Below are positions 30,260 to 41,272 of a DNA stretch of 64,000 bases, piece after piece. Numbering within the stretch: the first letter of the stretch is position 1; each line of letters begins with the position of its first letter. The stretch is from Pyropia yezoensis (taxonomy: Eukaryota > Rhodophyta > Bangiophyceae > Bangiales > Bangiaceae), in assembly GCA_009829735.1 (NCBI GenBank), contig CM020618.1:8027119-8091118 (forward strand). The letters are read 5' to 3'. The notes beneath the pieces are model-generated. The model made no database searches. It saw only the letters and a list, made by a program, of their open reading frames with translations, and had not been told where the DNA came from. The position numbers and the translations under genes are program-made.

Positions 30260-32487
30260 CACAGCGGATGAGGATCTTCTCACCCTCTCGGTAGTGACGA
30301 AGTGACGTGACCGCCCACACCACTGCGAGTCCTTCCAACTAGGTGACTCCGTAGTTCTTCTCGGCCGAGTTCAGCCCCCTGCTGAAGTATCCCACCGGCA
30401 AGTACTCCTTGTCCGGCTGCTGCTGAAGCAACACACAACCAAGTTGGTCGTAGCTAGCGTCCACATCCAGGATGTAGTGGCCTCCCAACCTGGGAATAGC
30501 CAGGATAGGGGGCTTCAGCAGAAGGTCCCAAAGAGTCTCAAAGGATTCCTGCTCCACCCGACTTGGGGGAGGCAGGTTCTTCGGTAGCCTTGAGCTCACA
30601 AACTCATTCAACGGTTTCGCCACCTTGGCGAAGCCCTGGGTGAAACGTCGGTACACGTTAGACATCCCGAGGAAGCTCCTCATCTGCATCTGGGCCCGGG
30701 GGTACTGAGCCTTACGGATGGCCCTCAAGTTTTTCTCGTTGACACTGAGACGCCCCGGACGGACAACATGTCCCAAGTATTCCACCTCTTGAGTGAAGAG
30801 GTGGCACTTACTCGCCTTCAGTGACACACCGGCGTCAGCAAGTAGCTTGAACACCTGGCCAAGATGGCCAATGTGTTCCTCCGGACTTCGGGAGAACACA
30901 ATGATATCGTCTAGGTACACGAGACAGATCTGCCACCGTACTCCGGCCAGAATCATGTCCATAGCGCGCTGGAAAGTTGCCGGCGCGTTACACAGGCCAA
31001 ACGGTACACGCTTGCACTGGTAGGTACCACAGTGACAGGTAAAAGGAGTTTTTATGCCTGTCTTCCGGGGCAATGGGAATTTGCCAGTACCCCGCGTTAC
31101 AGTCCAGGGTAGAGAACACGTTCGCCTCCCCCAGAGAGTCAAGACAGTCGTCCATCCTAGGTAGGGGATAACTGTCCTTCACCGTGCTCTCGTTGAGCTT
31201 ACGGTAGTCGATACAGAACCGGGGGGTCCCATCAACTTTGGGGACGATAACCACCGGACTCGCCCACTCGGCGTTGCTGGCCTCGATCACATCGAGGGCC
31301 TCCATGCGAGCAACTTGCTCCTTAACGAGGGCCCTTGAACGGGGTCCTCCCCTATACGGTTGTTGGCGCATAGGGGGTACACCGGGCTTCAACTCGATCC
31401 GGTGTTGGGTGGCTCTCATGAGTCCCAATTGGCCATCCCACAACTTGTGATATTGGTCCAAGAGGCGTTCAACTTGAACCCTCAACCTGGGTGGGACACC
31501 CTCCATGTTCACATGGGGCCGAGGAGAGGCGGCCGGCTTGGCTTGGTGCTTCTCCTCTCCAGACTTAGGGTCGCTACTCGCGCCCGCGTTGAGGGTGACC
31601 GCTACTACTGGTCCCTCATGTTGGTCGATATAGCCGAACTTGGCTCCCGACTTGAAGTACTGGGGCGACGAGCTCAGGTTCATCACCTGAATCCTCCTCG
31701 GGACTCCGGCTTTGGAGTCCATCGTGCCAAGGGTAACATGCACTTGGTGCTTGCGAGCAAGACGGGGGTAAGGGTGCACCAACCCGTTCCCCGTATAATC
31801 AGTTACAACATCAACGTGCGCCACCGAGTTGGGGGGCAACGTGACTTTACGGGCTAAACGCAGGGTAGCAGTAAACCCTTCCCTCACAGAGCAAACAGGC
31901 TTCGACTGTGAGACTGTCACAGGAGCCACAGACTTTCCCTTACCAAGGATGGGGATAGTCTCCCCATTCATCAACTTGACCCAGTACTCAGGGCCACAAA
32001 TCAAAGGCACTTGTGTTACGACATAAGGGGTACCCAGAAGCAGGGGTACCGATATATTCTCAACTACATCATAGGTCACGTCGACCTCATGGGTCCCCAA
32101 CCTAGTTGGTAGGGTCACGGCACCAACAATGGGAAGTACCCCACCATTGATATCAATCAGATGGTCAGCTTTAGACTCCCAGCGTTGGAGCTTCATCTCC
32201 TTTGGTAATAGCGACTTGCGTATCAAGGAGGCTTCTGACCCGGTATCAAGTACGATACGGGCACAACAGGCGCGGCCGGGGGCAAGTTGCACCCGTCCAG
32301 CCACCTGGAAGATCTCACCCGTCAGCACCGCGATGACCCGACGTGGGTTTACGTTCTTGGGGAGTCCTACCCGAGGTGGGCGGACTCGCTTAGGTCGCCG
32401 CAGTATCCGGCACGGTCGATTCGTCCTCTTGGCCCACTTGGCCGAGGCTGCCGTTGTGAGCTTCGGACGACCAGCTCTAACGGTCAT
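30260..32487 (-). pseudogene. Protease and reverse transcriptase region of outer element
   Basis: Retropepsin motif LDTGSEASLI lies near the start. The RT follows with the YRKLNESTVKDSYPLPRMDD block, the PFGLCNAPATFQRAMD block and the YLDDIIVFS catalytic box. Then comes the start of RNase H (YILDVDASYDQLGCVLLQQ). The pol frame begins with a 4-base overlap with the gag stop, a gag-pol arrangement known for the family. The region is broken; it was once co-linear with the integrase part at 23481-25232. Confidence 0.9.
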
Positions 32488-34454
32488 TCGTTTCCCGCCG
32501 ACTTGGCGTCCGAATCTGAGGACGAAGGGGAAGACGACGAGTCCGAGGACGACGTGTCCGCCCCCTTCGTCGAGGGTGTGGCGACCGCCACCACCGGTCG
32601 AGACCCACCCTCGCGGCAGGAACGTGCTTCGTTCGTAACCGAATTCTTACTCGCATTCCTAACGAGTTGTTGGATGCGTTTACTCAACTTGGGGCAATCA
32701 TATGCCCAGTGTCCATCGGAGTTGCAGTTCCAACACCGATTGTCAGTTCCCGGAGGGGTCTTCCCAACTGGGGAAGACGAAGAGATACACTGGGAAGTTC
32801 CCACGGCAGCTACCACCCTCTCCTTGCGGATTCGGCGTGCCTCTCTCAACTCTCTGGCCTGGCGCGCCTCCCCCCGTTCCTTGGCCAACTCGGCTTGACG
32901 CTGCTGGCGTTGCTCTTCCCGCAACTTGCGGTAGGCCTCGCCTCTGCGGTAGGCGAACCTAGCCAACTCGGTCAGGGTCGCCCGGGCAGTGTTATGCTCC
33001 CGGGTCTCCATCCGGACTGACCAATGGAGTCCCTCCACAAACCGACTCTTCACCACAGCTTGTGGATGAAGAAACCCACAAAGATTGTTGAGCTTACGGA
33101 CTCGCTCCGCAAAGGACAACTCGTCCTCCGCCTCTTCCTGATGGGCTTGCGTAAACTCCTCGACTTGAGAAGCCAACGCCGCTTCATCAACCATGGCCCT
33201 GAACAACCAGTGGACGAGCTCCAAATAGGACGTCACCTCCCCAGCGCCTCCACTTGAGGAGCCGGGCATGACGGAGATAAGTTCTGTCCGCAGGTCTCCC
33301 TTCGTAAACTCCTGTAGCATGTAAAAAGCCATGCCTTCACTTATGGCATTGTCGTCACAGGCTTTTGTGAAACGACGTAAGAACTCAAAGACACGGAGGG
33401 GGGGAGTTCCATCCCATTCCGCTTTGTGCCCAAAAGAGTGAAGTGCATTTTTCTTGGCACGGCCCATGGCTCGGGCCTGGTCAGGACCATACGCCACCGA
33501 CTTGTTGTGGAGGGCGTAGGTCTCACAATCAAAGATCCTCTGGTAGACCGGGTTGGTTACCTGGACCTTGGGCGGCACCTCGAGTTGAGGGAACAGCCGC
33601 TGTGGCACTGGGGCAAGTTCACCCTCAGTGCCCATAGTCTGGCGCGGCGCGCTTGGTGTAGCCGCCGGCATTTCCGGGTGGAACTCCCCCATGAAGGGCG
33701 TACGCCCCACCGAGTATGGTGTGGCTCCCTCGTTGGGAGTCACAGGTGTCGCTCCCTGTTCGGGGCGACCAGAGGTAGGCGTGAGGAGGGATTCCCCTTG
33801 CGCCTGCGGGCTCGAAAGCCCCGATCCGGTCTGGACATTAAGGTCATCTGGCAAACTCGCCACAATCTGATTCAGAATAGTATTCGTCATCGTGACCACC
33901 AGGTCCGGCAAAGTCTGCCGCAACACATTGGTCGCCTCCCGACGGACAGTTTCCGCGAGGAGTGGATTGACGACTCCAGTTGAGTCTCGGTCCGCCTCCG
34001 GGAGTCCACCTGAGGGGTAACCACGATCCTCAAGGGTCTCAACCGGGGGCATGGGCGCGAGCCCATCGCCGACCAACGGAGGTCCGCCGTCCTCCGAAAG
34101 CCTAGTTGGCGACGGCTCCAAGCCAAAGTTGGCTCCAACCCGAGTGGAACCCGAGGGGACAGTCCTCACCCCTTGGGACGTTCCCGTTGAGTATACCACA
34201 CGGTGGCCAGACTTCGGCCCACCCACATCAGAAGTGCCACCCGAGTGAACTCCCGACTGAGTCGGGGTGGCCTGTTGCCCGCTCGCACTTCCAGTCCTGC
34301 TGGCTTGAAGGACCTCCAGTCCCTCTGCGACCCCAGGTAAACCCACCTGTGTCTCACCAGTATTCGAAGGCACTGAAGTACGTGCGTCACCCGTGTACTC
34401 CCCGGACGACGGGGGGTCCGAGCTAGCCATGTTGGCTGACGATCCGTATGACAC
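32484..34454 (-). CDS. Gag of outer Ty3/gypsy element
   Basis: A 656-codon open frame just downstream of the 5' LTR and primer-binding site. The N-terminal half is disordered (Ser/Gly/Pro/Thr-rich). A capsid-like helical region (about residues 280-470) holds FEFLRRFTKACDDNAISEGM and SYLELVHWLFRAMVDEAAL. A Glu/Arg-rich linker follows, and then a CCHC zinc knuckle CWNCNSDGHWAYDC (near residue 570) for RNA binding. It looks whole as a frame. Confidence 0.9.
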   Translation of the reverse strand: MSYGSSANMASSDPPSSGEYTGDARTSVPSNTGETQVGLPGVAEGLEVLQASRTGSASGQQATPTQSGVHSGGTSDVGGPKSGHRVVYSTGTSQGVRTVPSGSTRVGANFGLEPSPTRLSEDGGPPLVGDGLAPMPPVETLEDRGYPSGGLPEADRDSTGVVNPLLAETVRREATNVLRQTLPDLVVTMTNTILNQIVASLPDDLNVQTGSGLSSPQAQGESLLTPTSGRPEQGATPVTPNEGATPYSVGRTPFMGEFHPEMPAATPSAPRQTMGTEGELAPVPQRLFPQLEVPPKVQVTNPVYQRIFDCETYALHNKSVAYGPDQARAMGRAKKNALHSFGHKAEWDGTPPLRVFEFLRRFTKACDDNAISEGMAFYMLQEFTKGDLRTELISVMPGSSSGGAGEVTSYLELVHWLFRAMVDEAALASQVEEFTQAHQEEAEDELSFAERVRKLNNLCGFLHPQAVVKSRFVEGLHWSVRMETREHNTARATLTELARFAYRRGEAYRKLREEQRQQRQAELAKERGEARQARELREARRIRKERVVAAVGTSQCISSSSPVGKTPPGTDNRCWNCNSDGHWAYDCPKLSKRIQQLVRNASKNSVTNEARSCREGGSRPVVAVATPSTKGADTSSSDSSSSPSSSDSDAKSAGNE

Positions 34455-34549
34455 CGTCCAAGTCCACCGTTCCTCTGAGACAGAGGGACCCCTACACCCG
34501 GGTGCACCCGGAGGTAAAGTTTACCTCTGTCCCCTGCTGCTCCACCAAA

Positions 34550-34888
34550 TGTGGCAAAAACCACTTGCACACACGACACCCAAGTTGGGGCGGTGTACAA
34601 GGGCTGCCTCCCGTGTCGGGGGAACCGGAAGAAGTGCAAGTCGCACACACTCTGTCCCTGTTGTGGGGCAGACCCCCCACTGACAAACAAGAGGATGGTG
34701 TGTGGTCCAACAGTGTCTTGGTCGGGACGGGGACGCAGGGCCAAGCCCCGCTGTCCCTCCCCTTACCCCCCCAGGGTCCCCTCAGAATCTCGCCACTCAG
34801 AATCTCCCACCCCAGCACCTGCCCACCGGGCCACACGAAAATTCAAGACGATAAATGCAGAAAACCCTCAAATCCAAGTTGGATTTAC
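34550..34888 (-). repeat. Partial 5' LTR of outer element
   Basis: It shares 339 bp with the other LTRs, ending abruptly within the LTR, where it is joined to the second copy of the left-flank block. Confidence 0.9.
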
Positions 34889-35377
34889 GGGACTCATTCA
34901 TCGTTCTTTGCTTGAGGCGCTGGTATGCAGTGTTCTTGAGACCGGCCGAAATGTGGCGCCACCCTCGCTTGCTCTTTTTATATATCCTGCACACGTCCCC
35001 AGCAAGCTCGCTCTCGGATATCCCGCGGACCGCGGAGGACCATACGTATCAACTGGATGGCTCGGCGCCTGAGGAAGGTAAATAGATAGCGACGTTCATC
35101 TTTTCACAGTGGGACCACACCCGTATTTGGGTTGGCGGCGCTCGCCACTTGAGCCCCGTGCCTGCGGAAGCACAAACCAGAAGTGCCTCCGGCCAGCGAC
35201 GTCCCAGACGCGGGGCAGGCACGCTGGCCACCAGCAGGCCATGTCGCCCCAGCCAAGCACTGCGCCTCGGTGGTCCTCTTCAGATAGCTTCGTCCTGCCC
35301 GCACCCCAGGAAAGAGGGAGGGGGTGGGGGGGGGGGGCCTTCGCCCTCCCTCCTCCACTCGGAAGCCATGTGGCTGG
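34888..35377 (+). repeat. Right copy of the duplicated LTR-flanking block
   Basis: About 99% identical to 20131-20620, including the terminal GCTGG next to the LTR. Confidence 0.85.
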
Positions 35378-35846
35378 TGTGGCAAAAACCACTTGCACAC
35401 ACGACACCCAAGTTGGGGCGGTGTACAAAGGCTGCCTCCCGTGTCGGGGGAACCGGAAGAAGTGCAAGTCGCACACACTCTGTCCCTGTTGTGGGGCAAA
35501 CCCCCCACGGACAAACAAGAGGATGGTGTGTGGTCCAACAGTGTCTTGGTCGGGACGGGGACGCAGGGCCAAGCCCCGCTGTCCCTCCCCTTATCCCCCC
35601 AGGGTCCACTCAGAATCTCACCACTCAGAATCTCCCACCCCAGCACCTGCCCACCGGGCCACACGAAAATTCAAGACGATAAATGCAGAAAACCCTCAAA
35701 TCCAAGTTGGATTTACTACTAAGCTAACTATCCCAAACTTAGGGAATACGGACCCAAATGCAGGGGAAGGAACGGATCAGGCTAGTGGCCTGCCGCCCCT
35801 TGCATGGCACGTGTTGCCCCCGTACCTGGGGGTCAATACGGCCACA
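35378..35846 (-). mobile_element. Solo LTR of the same Ty3/gypsy family
   Basis: A complete 469-bp LTR with TGTGGCA/TGCCACA-like ends, flanked by the perfect 5-bp target duplication GCTGG (35373-35377 and 35847-35851). No internal region lies between the duplications. Solo LTRs arise by recombination between the two LTRs of a full element. Confidence 0.9.
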
Positions 35847-35851
35847 GCTGG

Positions 35852-37088
35852 CGGCGCTCCCACAGCCTATCCACAATCATAAGTAGTTACGGTAAAACCG
35901 CCGATTGTCCAATGGCGCGGTTGTGCCCAACGAGATGTGGAAATCACAGGTTCGCGAAACGCGGCGAGGCTGGTCCACACCCTCGCAACGATTCGCCAGG
36001 GTGAACCGACCAATAGGGTGTGTGTCCCGTGCTTTATTGTAGGGCTGCGTGGGGTGTGTATGTAGAGGGTGTGTACTTTACAAACTATAGTAACGATACA
36101 CGTCTCCAATTGGTGTTCACTGCATCCACGTGGCCTGTACGCGGCAGAACTTGGGCTTGCGGGCTCCGCTCGTCGTTGGGGCTGTGCCCGTGGCCACCCT
36201 GGCCTTTGACGTCCAAGTTTTATTCATTTTTAGACAGATGGGCGGCACGAGTGGAGGGCCGCCACTGGTCTGTTGTGTGAGGCTCTTCAATGGTTCGTAC
36301 ACGTTCTTGCATGCAACTGGGTTGGGTGCAGCGCGCACGCAACGCAACGAGCGGCTCGCACAAGCGGTCCGTCGAGTGTTCGAGTGCGTGGCGCAGCAGG
36401 CTGGCTTACCGCCTGGTGTATCTGACGGCTCTGTTGACAGATCAACCCCTTCGCGCACTTCGCGTGTATCTTTAGTCCTACGCAGACGGCGCGTTTGACT
36501 CGATCTGCCGCATCATCTTCATTGCGCGCTGTTGCTTGTTGCTGCTGAACTCGGGCTGAGCTGCTCGGGCGTACATCGCGTGAACTCTACGCGGCGGACT
36601 GAGGGGCTACTGACACCATCCCTCGCTCTAGCGCGGCGTTCGCCTCTCTTTTTCTACAAATTTACGTACTGTAAGGTCGTCTGCGCGCGCGGTGCTCCTC
36701 ACCCAGTGCGCCTCTGCGTCGCACACCGTGTATGCTAGCGAGTCGCCGAGCCCTCTTGCGCTCGCGTGAGAGTGACTCGTGATCGCCACAGCCGCGGTCC
36801 CTCTCCGTCCACAGCAATGCTGCCTGACTCTTTTGCCCGAGGTACGTGCCCTGGCGGCCTGGCGGTCTCGCTGTACGCGCCCAGTCCAACTGCAGCGCAG
36901 CGTGCAATGTGGATGACCAGTGCCCGTCAATGCACGGTGGCATTCTAGATTTTTTCAGCCCCTGGCGCTAACCCTTTCCTTTTCCTTTCTCCCTCCTTAC
37001 TCTCTTTGAAGTGACCATCTCCCCAACGCCCTGTCCCCCTCCTTGGTCCTGCCCTCGCGGGTTTTCTCTTCACTGGCACCGGTCAACC
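35852..37088. other. No confident gene; one short hypothetical frame
   Basis: A 122-codon plus frame at 36130-36498 (MACTRQNLGLRAPLVVGAVP...) has protein-like composition but no known domain. The interval just before 37089 is C/T-rich and could be the leader of the helicase remnant. Confidence 0.4.
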
Positions 37089-37750
37089 ATGGCGCTGGTT
37101 CTGGACCCGTCGCAGGCCCACGCGTTGTCCACCATCGTGCGCGGCCTGAACGTTTCTATCCTTGGCCGGGCGGGCAGCGGCAAGAGCAGTCGGCCAAGAA
37201 CCTGGCCATGGCGCAGCTCCGTGACATTTGTGAGCCCACTGTATGTCTCAAGGCGACGTGCCCTGTCATTTTAACGCGAGCAGTGGGCCAGCTACAGATG
37301 GCCACACGCGGCCACGTCGTTGGGTTTGTGACACGGCCTATGTCCGCCCCTGGGGTGGACGCGCAAGGTGATGTCGTTGTTGTGTGCCAGATGGGGGGAG
37401 AGCGTGTCGAAATCACGCGGCAGCGTGTCTCGGTGCACGAAACGGGCGGAAATGAGCTGCTCTTCACGTGACAGCTTCCCTTGCTGCTGGGGCGGGCCAT
37501 CACCGTGCATCAAGCGCGGGGAATGACGCTTGATTCTGATCAGCTTGACTTCTCGATGGATACGTGGGCAACCTGTGGGCTTGTCTACTCTGCGCTGTCC
37601 CGCTGTCGCTCTGTTTCTGGGCTGCGAGTGCGGGGCCTGACGAAGAGTCCGGTACGTGTGCGCAGCTTGGCGCGGTACTACGTGTCCAAGCAGATGGCAG
37701 ACAACAATATCTTGGATGAAGATGCTGCGCGTTGGGCAGTAGCCGTATAA
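37089..37750 (+). pseudogene. PIF1-like helicase remnant
   Basis: PIF1 family SF1B helicases unwind DNA 5' to 3'. The start ATGGCGCTGG gives MALVLDPSQAHALSTIVRGL and the Walker A box GRAGSGKS. The frame then shifts by one base (near 37188). It continues with ILTRAVGQLQMATRGHVVGF, the 'LvNGtrG.V..f' block near the C-terminus of PIF1 proteins; motifs Ia to III between them are missing. After a TGA at 37469-37471 the same frame resumes as PLLLGRAITVHQARGMTLDS...GLVYSALSRCRS, which is the last conserved block (usually 'hK.QGlTld...YVALSR'). So it has an internal deletion, one frameshift and one stop. It could be a host pseudogene or part of a Helitron; no Rep domain is seen nearby. Confidence 0.75.
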
Positions 37751-37909
37751 GAACTGATACCTTGAGCTCATTGCGAATTCATTTGCATCTCTCACTTGCA
37801 ATACCTAACGCGGCTGCCGCACATAAGGCACAAGCACTGTGGCTAAAGATCCTACAGCAACCTCACCTCTTACACCGCACACACGCCACACGCGGTAGAT
37901 AAGACTGCA

Positions 37910-38955
37910 TCACTCGGCGTCGCTTGGGAGGGCGAGAGAAGAACCGAGAGATTTGCGCGGCGAGCCAGAACCCCGAACACCGACTGTCTCGTCCTCCGCC
38001 ACACCAGATGTATCCAAAGACTCAGAAGCTGAAGAGCTGTGGGAGCTGGTTGTGTCTTCAGCAGGCGGAGGCTCAGAAGCCATGGCGGCATGTGCGCGCG
38101 CGCACGCTCCTCCAGCCCACTGGGTCGCGCCCACGCTGCCGATTTCGTTCTCGCATGCGCCTTGGAGTGATCCCTCAGTGCCTCCAGGAGACGAGTCGTC
38201 CACATGCATGCATACAGAGCAAGAGAACTGCTCAAAGGCGACCTGCGCCAGGTCCGCATTGTCGGGCAAGCGGTCAACGCCCATCTTCCACCTTACTTGC
38301 GCATCGCGGTTGAGGATGCCCGTCTGGCACGCCAGGAGCGCCGTGTAGTTCGGCACCCCCGTCCCTCGCAACGTGCCCTGAATGGATTGAATCGGGGCGT
38401 TGCGCTGTTCCGGCGCGCCGGTGCCCACACCGTCCATATTGCGGTACGACCGCGGGTCGAACAAGTTGGAGCACAACTGGTTGAAGCTATGGAAGCCGCC
38501 AGAGACAATAGTACGATAGGCCAGAAGCCACGCAATCTTTCCAAGCGCCGCACAAAACACACCGCACCCGAGGTCGTGCACGAGGAAGCGTGAGGCCTTC
38601 AAAAACCGCTTTATCAGTATGTTGAGAAGTACCTGCGGGGCCTCCTTCCCATCAAGGACGGAAAAGGTGAGCACAACGGGATGCTTGCATCCACAGCAAA
38701 CCGTCATTGCACCGGGGGAGAACTTGTGCGCGTTATCGAAATGCTTGTCGCACATGCCAGTCCTTGGCCCCTCCTCCCAGAGAAACAGCTCAGAACGACA
38801 ATGTGGAAGAGACGGAGCGAAGATGCCGGTGCGCTGATGTGTCGTTGATGCCTTGGGGTACTTCTTAATAGAATCCTCCGCCATTTCCTTTTGACTGCGA
38901 CCGCTGCACCGCGAACAGCTCTCGTACGGGACCGTCTGCTCGGGTCCTGACCGCT
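37910..38955 (-). pseudogene. KDZ-type transposase, C-terminal half
   Basis: The minus-strand frame is open from 38955 (first Met codon at 38884, MAEDSIKKYPKA). It carries an upstream CSRC zinc-binding pair, then MCDKHFDNAHKFSPGAMTVC, EAPQVLLNILIKRF, FLVHDLGCGVF, SGGFHSFNQLCSNLFDPRSY and GAPEQRNAPIQSIQGTLR. This order (C.H....h..PG, EsP..v...l..RF, D..C, fH...H/C, E..Er..S) is characteristic of the Kyakuja-Dileera-Zisupton cut-and-paste transposases. The Asp in HDLGC and the Glu in APEQ would be catalytic. The C-terminal 80 residues are Ser/Glu-rich. The N-terminal half is not attached; a TAG sits just upstream, though CAG and TTAG there could be splice acceptors. Probably a truncated transposon copy. 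Confidence 0.6.
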
Positions 38956-40069
38956 AAGCTGCAACAAAGGATGTAGCGGCCCGGCCAGCCTGCTCAAAGC
39001 AATCTGCCAGACAGCGGGCAGCTACGGCAGCACGGAAAACAGCTGGCGCGCTGAGCTCAGCCCCACGTGCAGAAACCGCATGTCGCGGAGTATCTGCACC
39101 ATGCCACCATCAGAATCGCTGGCGAAGCTGGTCCTGTAAGGATTTGCCCCTTAAATCCCCACCCGGAACCCAGGGGATATGGACTGGGACCTTTCCTTAC
39201 ATGTCCGGCCCCGATAACTCCCCCCAAGACACATCAATTCCCCACTACCCTTGGCGACACCACGCTGTATCCCTGACATTTTGCGGACGTCGGCCGACCG
39301 CACGAAAGCCGCCGTCAACGCACTGTCGGAACCCTGTCATGGACGTCGAAACTCGACAGCGAGGAGCGAGTGACATCGTCCACCAACCACGGGCGGACAT
39401 CCCCGTCTGTGCTGCCTGAATTTTATTCTCTGCGCTGCTTGAAAGCTGGCATCAAGGACCAGTCACATGATTCACCGACACTGAGGACACCGCACATCCT
39501 CGCTGGCGGCTGAGTGCGATATGACTGGCTCGCCGGCTTTTGGATTGATTGAATTTGGCCTTGCTGGCCCTTACAGCCAGTCGGACCTTCTGGCCGACGG
39601 GCGTGTGGAGCCGGCTGGTGGGGCGCGCTGGGCGCCATCCACGGGACCTCCTTCGTTTCGGGCAAACTGGGGCTGCACTCCTTTAGTGCGCACGCCCGCA
39701 CATGCATTGTTCTGAGAGACGTGCTTTGTTTTTGGACCGTTCTGTGCCTACCGGCGGTGCGATGGGGAAACGCATGCTTTGGGGCAGCTCGGGTGCCCCG
39801 ACGCGAGTATATAGTGCGTGGATGTCGGCGCCACCGGGGGAGACGAGAGGGGCAACCACAGACACAGACCAAAGACACTGTTTACCTTTTGTACCCTCGA
39901 TCCCCACCGACGTCGCGCCCATCTTCTTCCCCAGACCCACCCCCGTCGAGACCACCGTCCTCTTCCCCGTGCCCCGCCGCCCCATTGGCTCGCAGGGCCC
40001 GCTGACACCCCCACGAGTACGTTGAGGGCTCCCCGGTTTTAGGTGGGTTTTCACAGATCTCGTCCGTGG
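38956..40069. other. No gene supported
   Basis: Frames are short and unrelated to known families. Short Pro/Arg-rich frames at 39700-40050 lie next to the 30-bp minisatellite and may be part of its transcription unit. Confidence 0.45.
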
Positions 40070-40598
40070 TGCTGGCGGCGACCGAAGCCGTGGCCGTCAC
40101 GTTGATGGAAGCCGGTGCCGCGGCCGTCATGCTGGGGGTGGAACGTGCCACAGCCGTGGCCATGGCGGTGGCCAGTGCCGCGGCCGTCGTGTTGGCGGCG
40201 GTGGTTGCGGCGGCCGTCGTCTTCGTGGTCGCCAATGCCGCGGCCGTCGTCATTGTCGTCGACGGGGTAACTGCTGTCATTGCTGCCCTGTCCGGTGGCG
40301 CGGCTGTCATGTGGGGGGTGGTCGGTGCAGCTGTGGTGGTCGTGGTTGTGGCCAGTGCGGCGGCTGTCGTGCACGTGCCCCTGGGGGCGGCGGCGGTCTT
40401 AGGGGCGGTAACCGGTGGCCCGGCCGTCGCAGCGGTGTAGCCGGGCGCCGTGGCCGTCGCATTCGAAGTGACGGGTGACACAGCCGTCTTGGTCTTGGTG
40501 GGCGCCCCGGCGGTCGTCTTGGTCACAGTGGGCGCCGCGGCGGTCGTGTTGGTCATGGTGGGCGCCGCAGCCGTGGTTATGGCCGTGGCGGGCGCCAT
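39882..40598 (-). CDS. Thr/Ala/Pro decapeptide-repeat protein, hypothetical
   Basis: A 238-codon frame whose first 160 residues are about 16 decapeptide units such as TTAAAPTVTK and TAGAPTKTKT, encoded by a 30-bp minisatellite. The C-terminal 60 residues lose the repeat. Thr/Ala/Pro repeats are typical of mucin-like or cell-wall glycoproteins, but no signal peptide is visible; an upstream exon could supply one. The opposite strand is also open through most of the array. Confidence 0.3.
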   Translation of the reverse strand: MAPATAITTAAAPTMTNTTAAAPTVTKTTAGAPTKTKTAVSPVTSNATATAPGYTAATAGPPVTAPKTAAAPRGTCTTAAALATTTTTTAAPTTPHMTAAPPDRAAMTAVTPSTTMTTAAALATTKTTAAATTAANTTAAALATAMATAVARSTPSMTAAAPASINVTATASVAASTTDEICENPPKTGEPSTYSWGCQRALRANGAAGHGEEDGGLDGGGSGEEDGRDVGGDRGYKR

Positions 40599-40610
40599 GG
40601 CCGACGGTGT
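40070..40610. repeat. 30-bp minisatellite, about 18 copies
   Basis: Units of the type GGCCGTCGTnTTGGnGGTGG ... GCCGC repeat every 30 bp with strong conservation of the GGCCGTC start and variable middles. The period is exactly ten codons. Confidence 0.85.
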
Positions 40611-40707
40611 GATGCGTGGGGGGGCTGCGGCAGTCGTCGTGCGGGTTGAAGGTTGCTTGTACGTTTGCGAGGGGCCGGGGGGGGGCGTCGTCGTTGGCGT
40701 TGGGTTG

Positions 40708-41272
40708 TGTAGTATCCCTGGCTCTGACTTGGCACCGACCCGGGATGGCGACCAGGGGACACCAGGTGCCAGGACACTCCGTGTGGGGATGGTTGGCGGC
40801 CGTGGCCCGTGGACAGCACTGGGATGCGGTGGACTACGCTACCCACACGTGAGAGAGGGACTTTTCATGGGTTTCCGCATACTTGAGATACTCGATTTGA
40901 GAGAATAGACTGTGAGATTAGTGAGGGAGAATAGAATTAGTACTGATAATGGCCCCCGACCTGACGAGGTTAGATTCGGGTCGGGGCCACTCAGGGTAAG
41001 GGGGGGCTACTAGGCCAACGTGCCGAGGCTCTCCCGGATGCACGTAAAGAGGGACAGCGAGGCGCCCTTGGCCCGCGCCCTCAAGGAAAGAGACAACTGC
41101 GCGTTTGCTTTCCTCTTCCCTGTGTGCACTACCGTGCGTATCTGTTGGCCCTACCGACGGGCACGTGAAGCAACAGGCATACCACTTTCGTAATTCCTCT
41201 TTCTGTGTTACCTGCGCTCGCATCCCCCGAGGGATACTGACACGTGTCTTTGCGGATCGAGTCTATATCACA
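40708..41272 (+). repeat. 5' LTR of second Ty3/gypsy element
   Basis: Begins TGTAGTATCCCTGG and ends near TATATCACA. It matches 47394-47766 plus 48416-48604. Confidence 0.8.

Larger units (their letters stand above)
20621..34888 (-). mobile_element. Ty3/gypsy chromovirus-like LTR retrotransposon (outer element)
   Basis: Coding strand is minus. Order from its 5' end: partial 5' LTR (34550-34888), primer-binding site (34530-34547, TGGTGGAGCAGCAGGGGA), gag, protease/RT, RNase H, integrase and chromodomain, an opposite-strand frame, polypurine tract (21089-21101), 3' LTR (20621-21088). A younger copy of the same family is inserted in the RNase H region. It is broken: besides that insertion there are a few breaks, while gag and integrase remain open. 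The two LTRs differ by roughly 2% by eye, so it is fairly recent. The target duplication is probably GCTGG. Confidence 0.92.
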
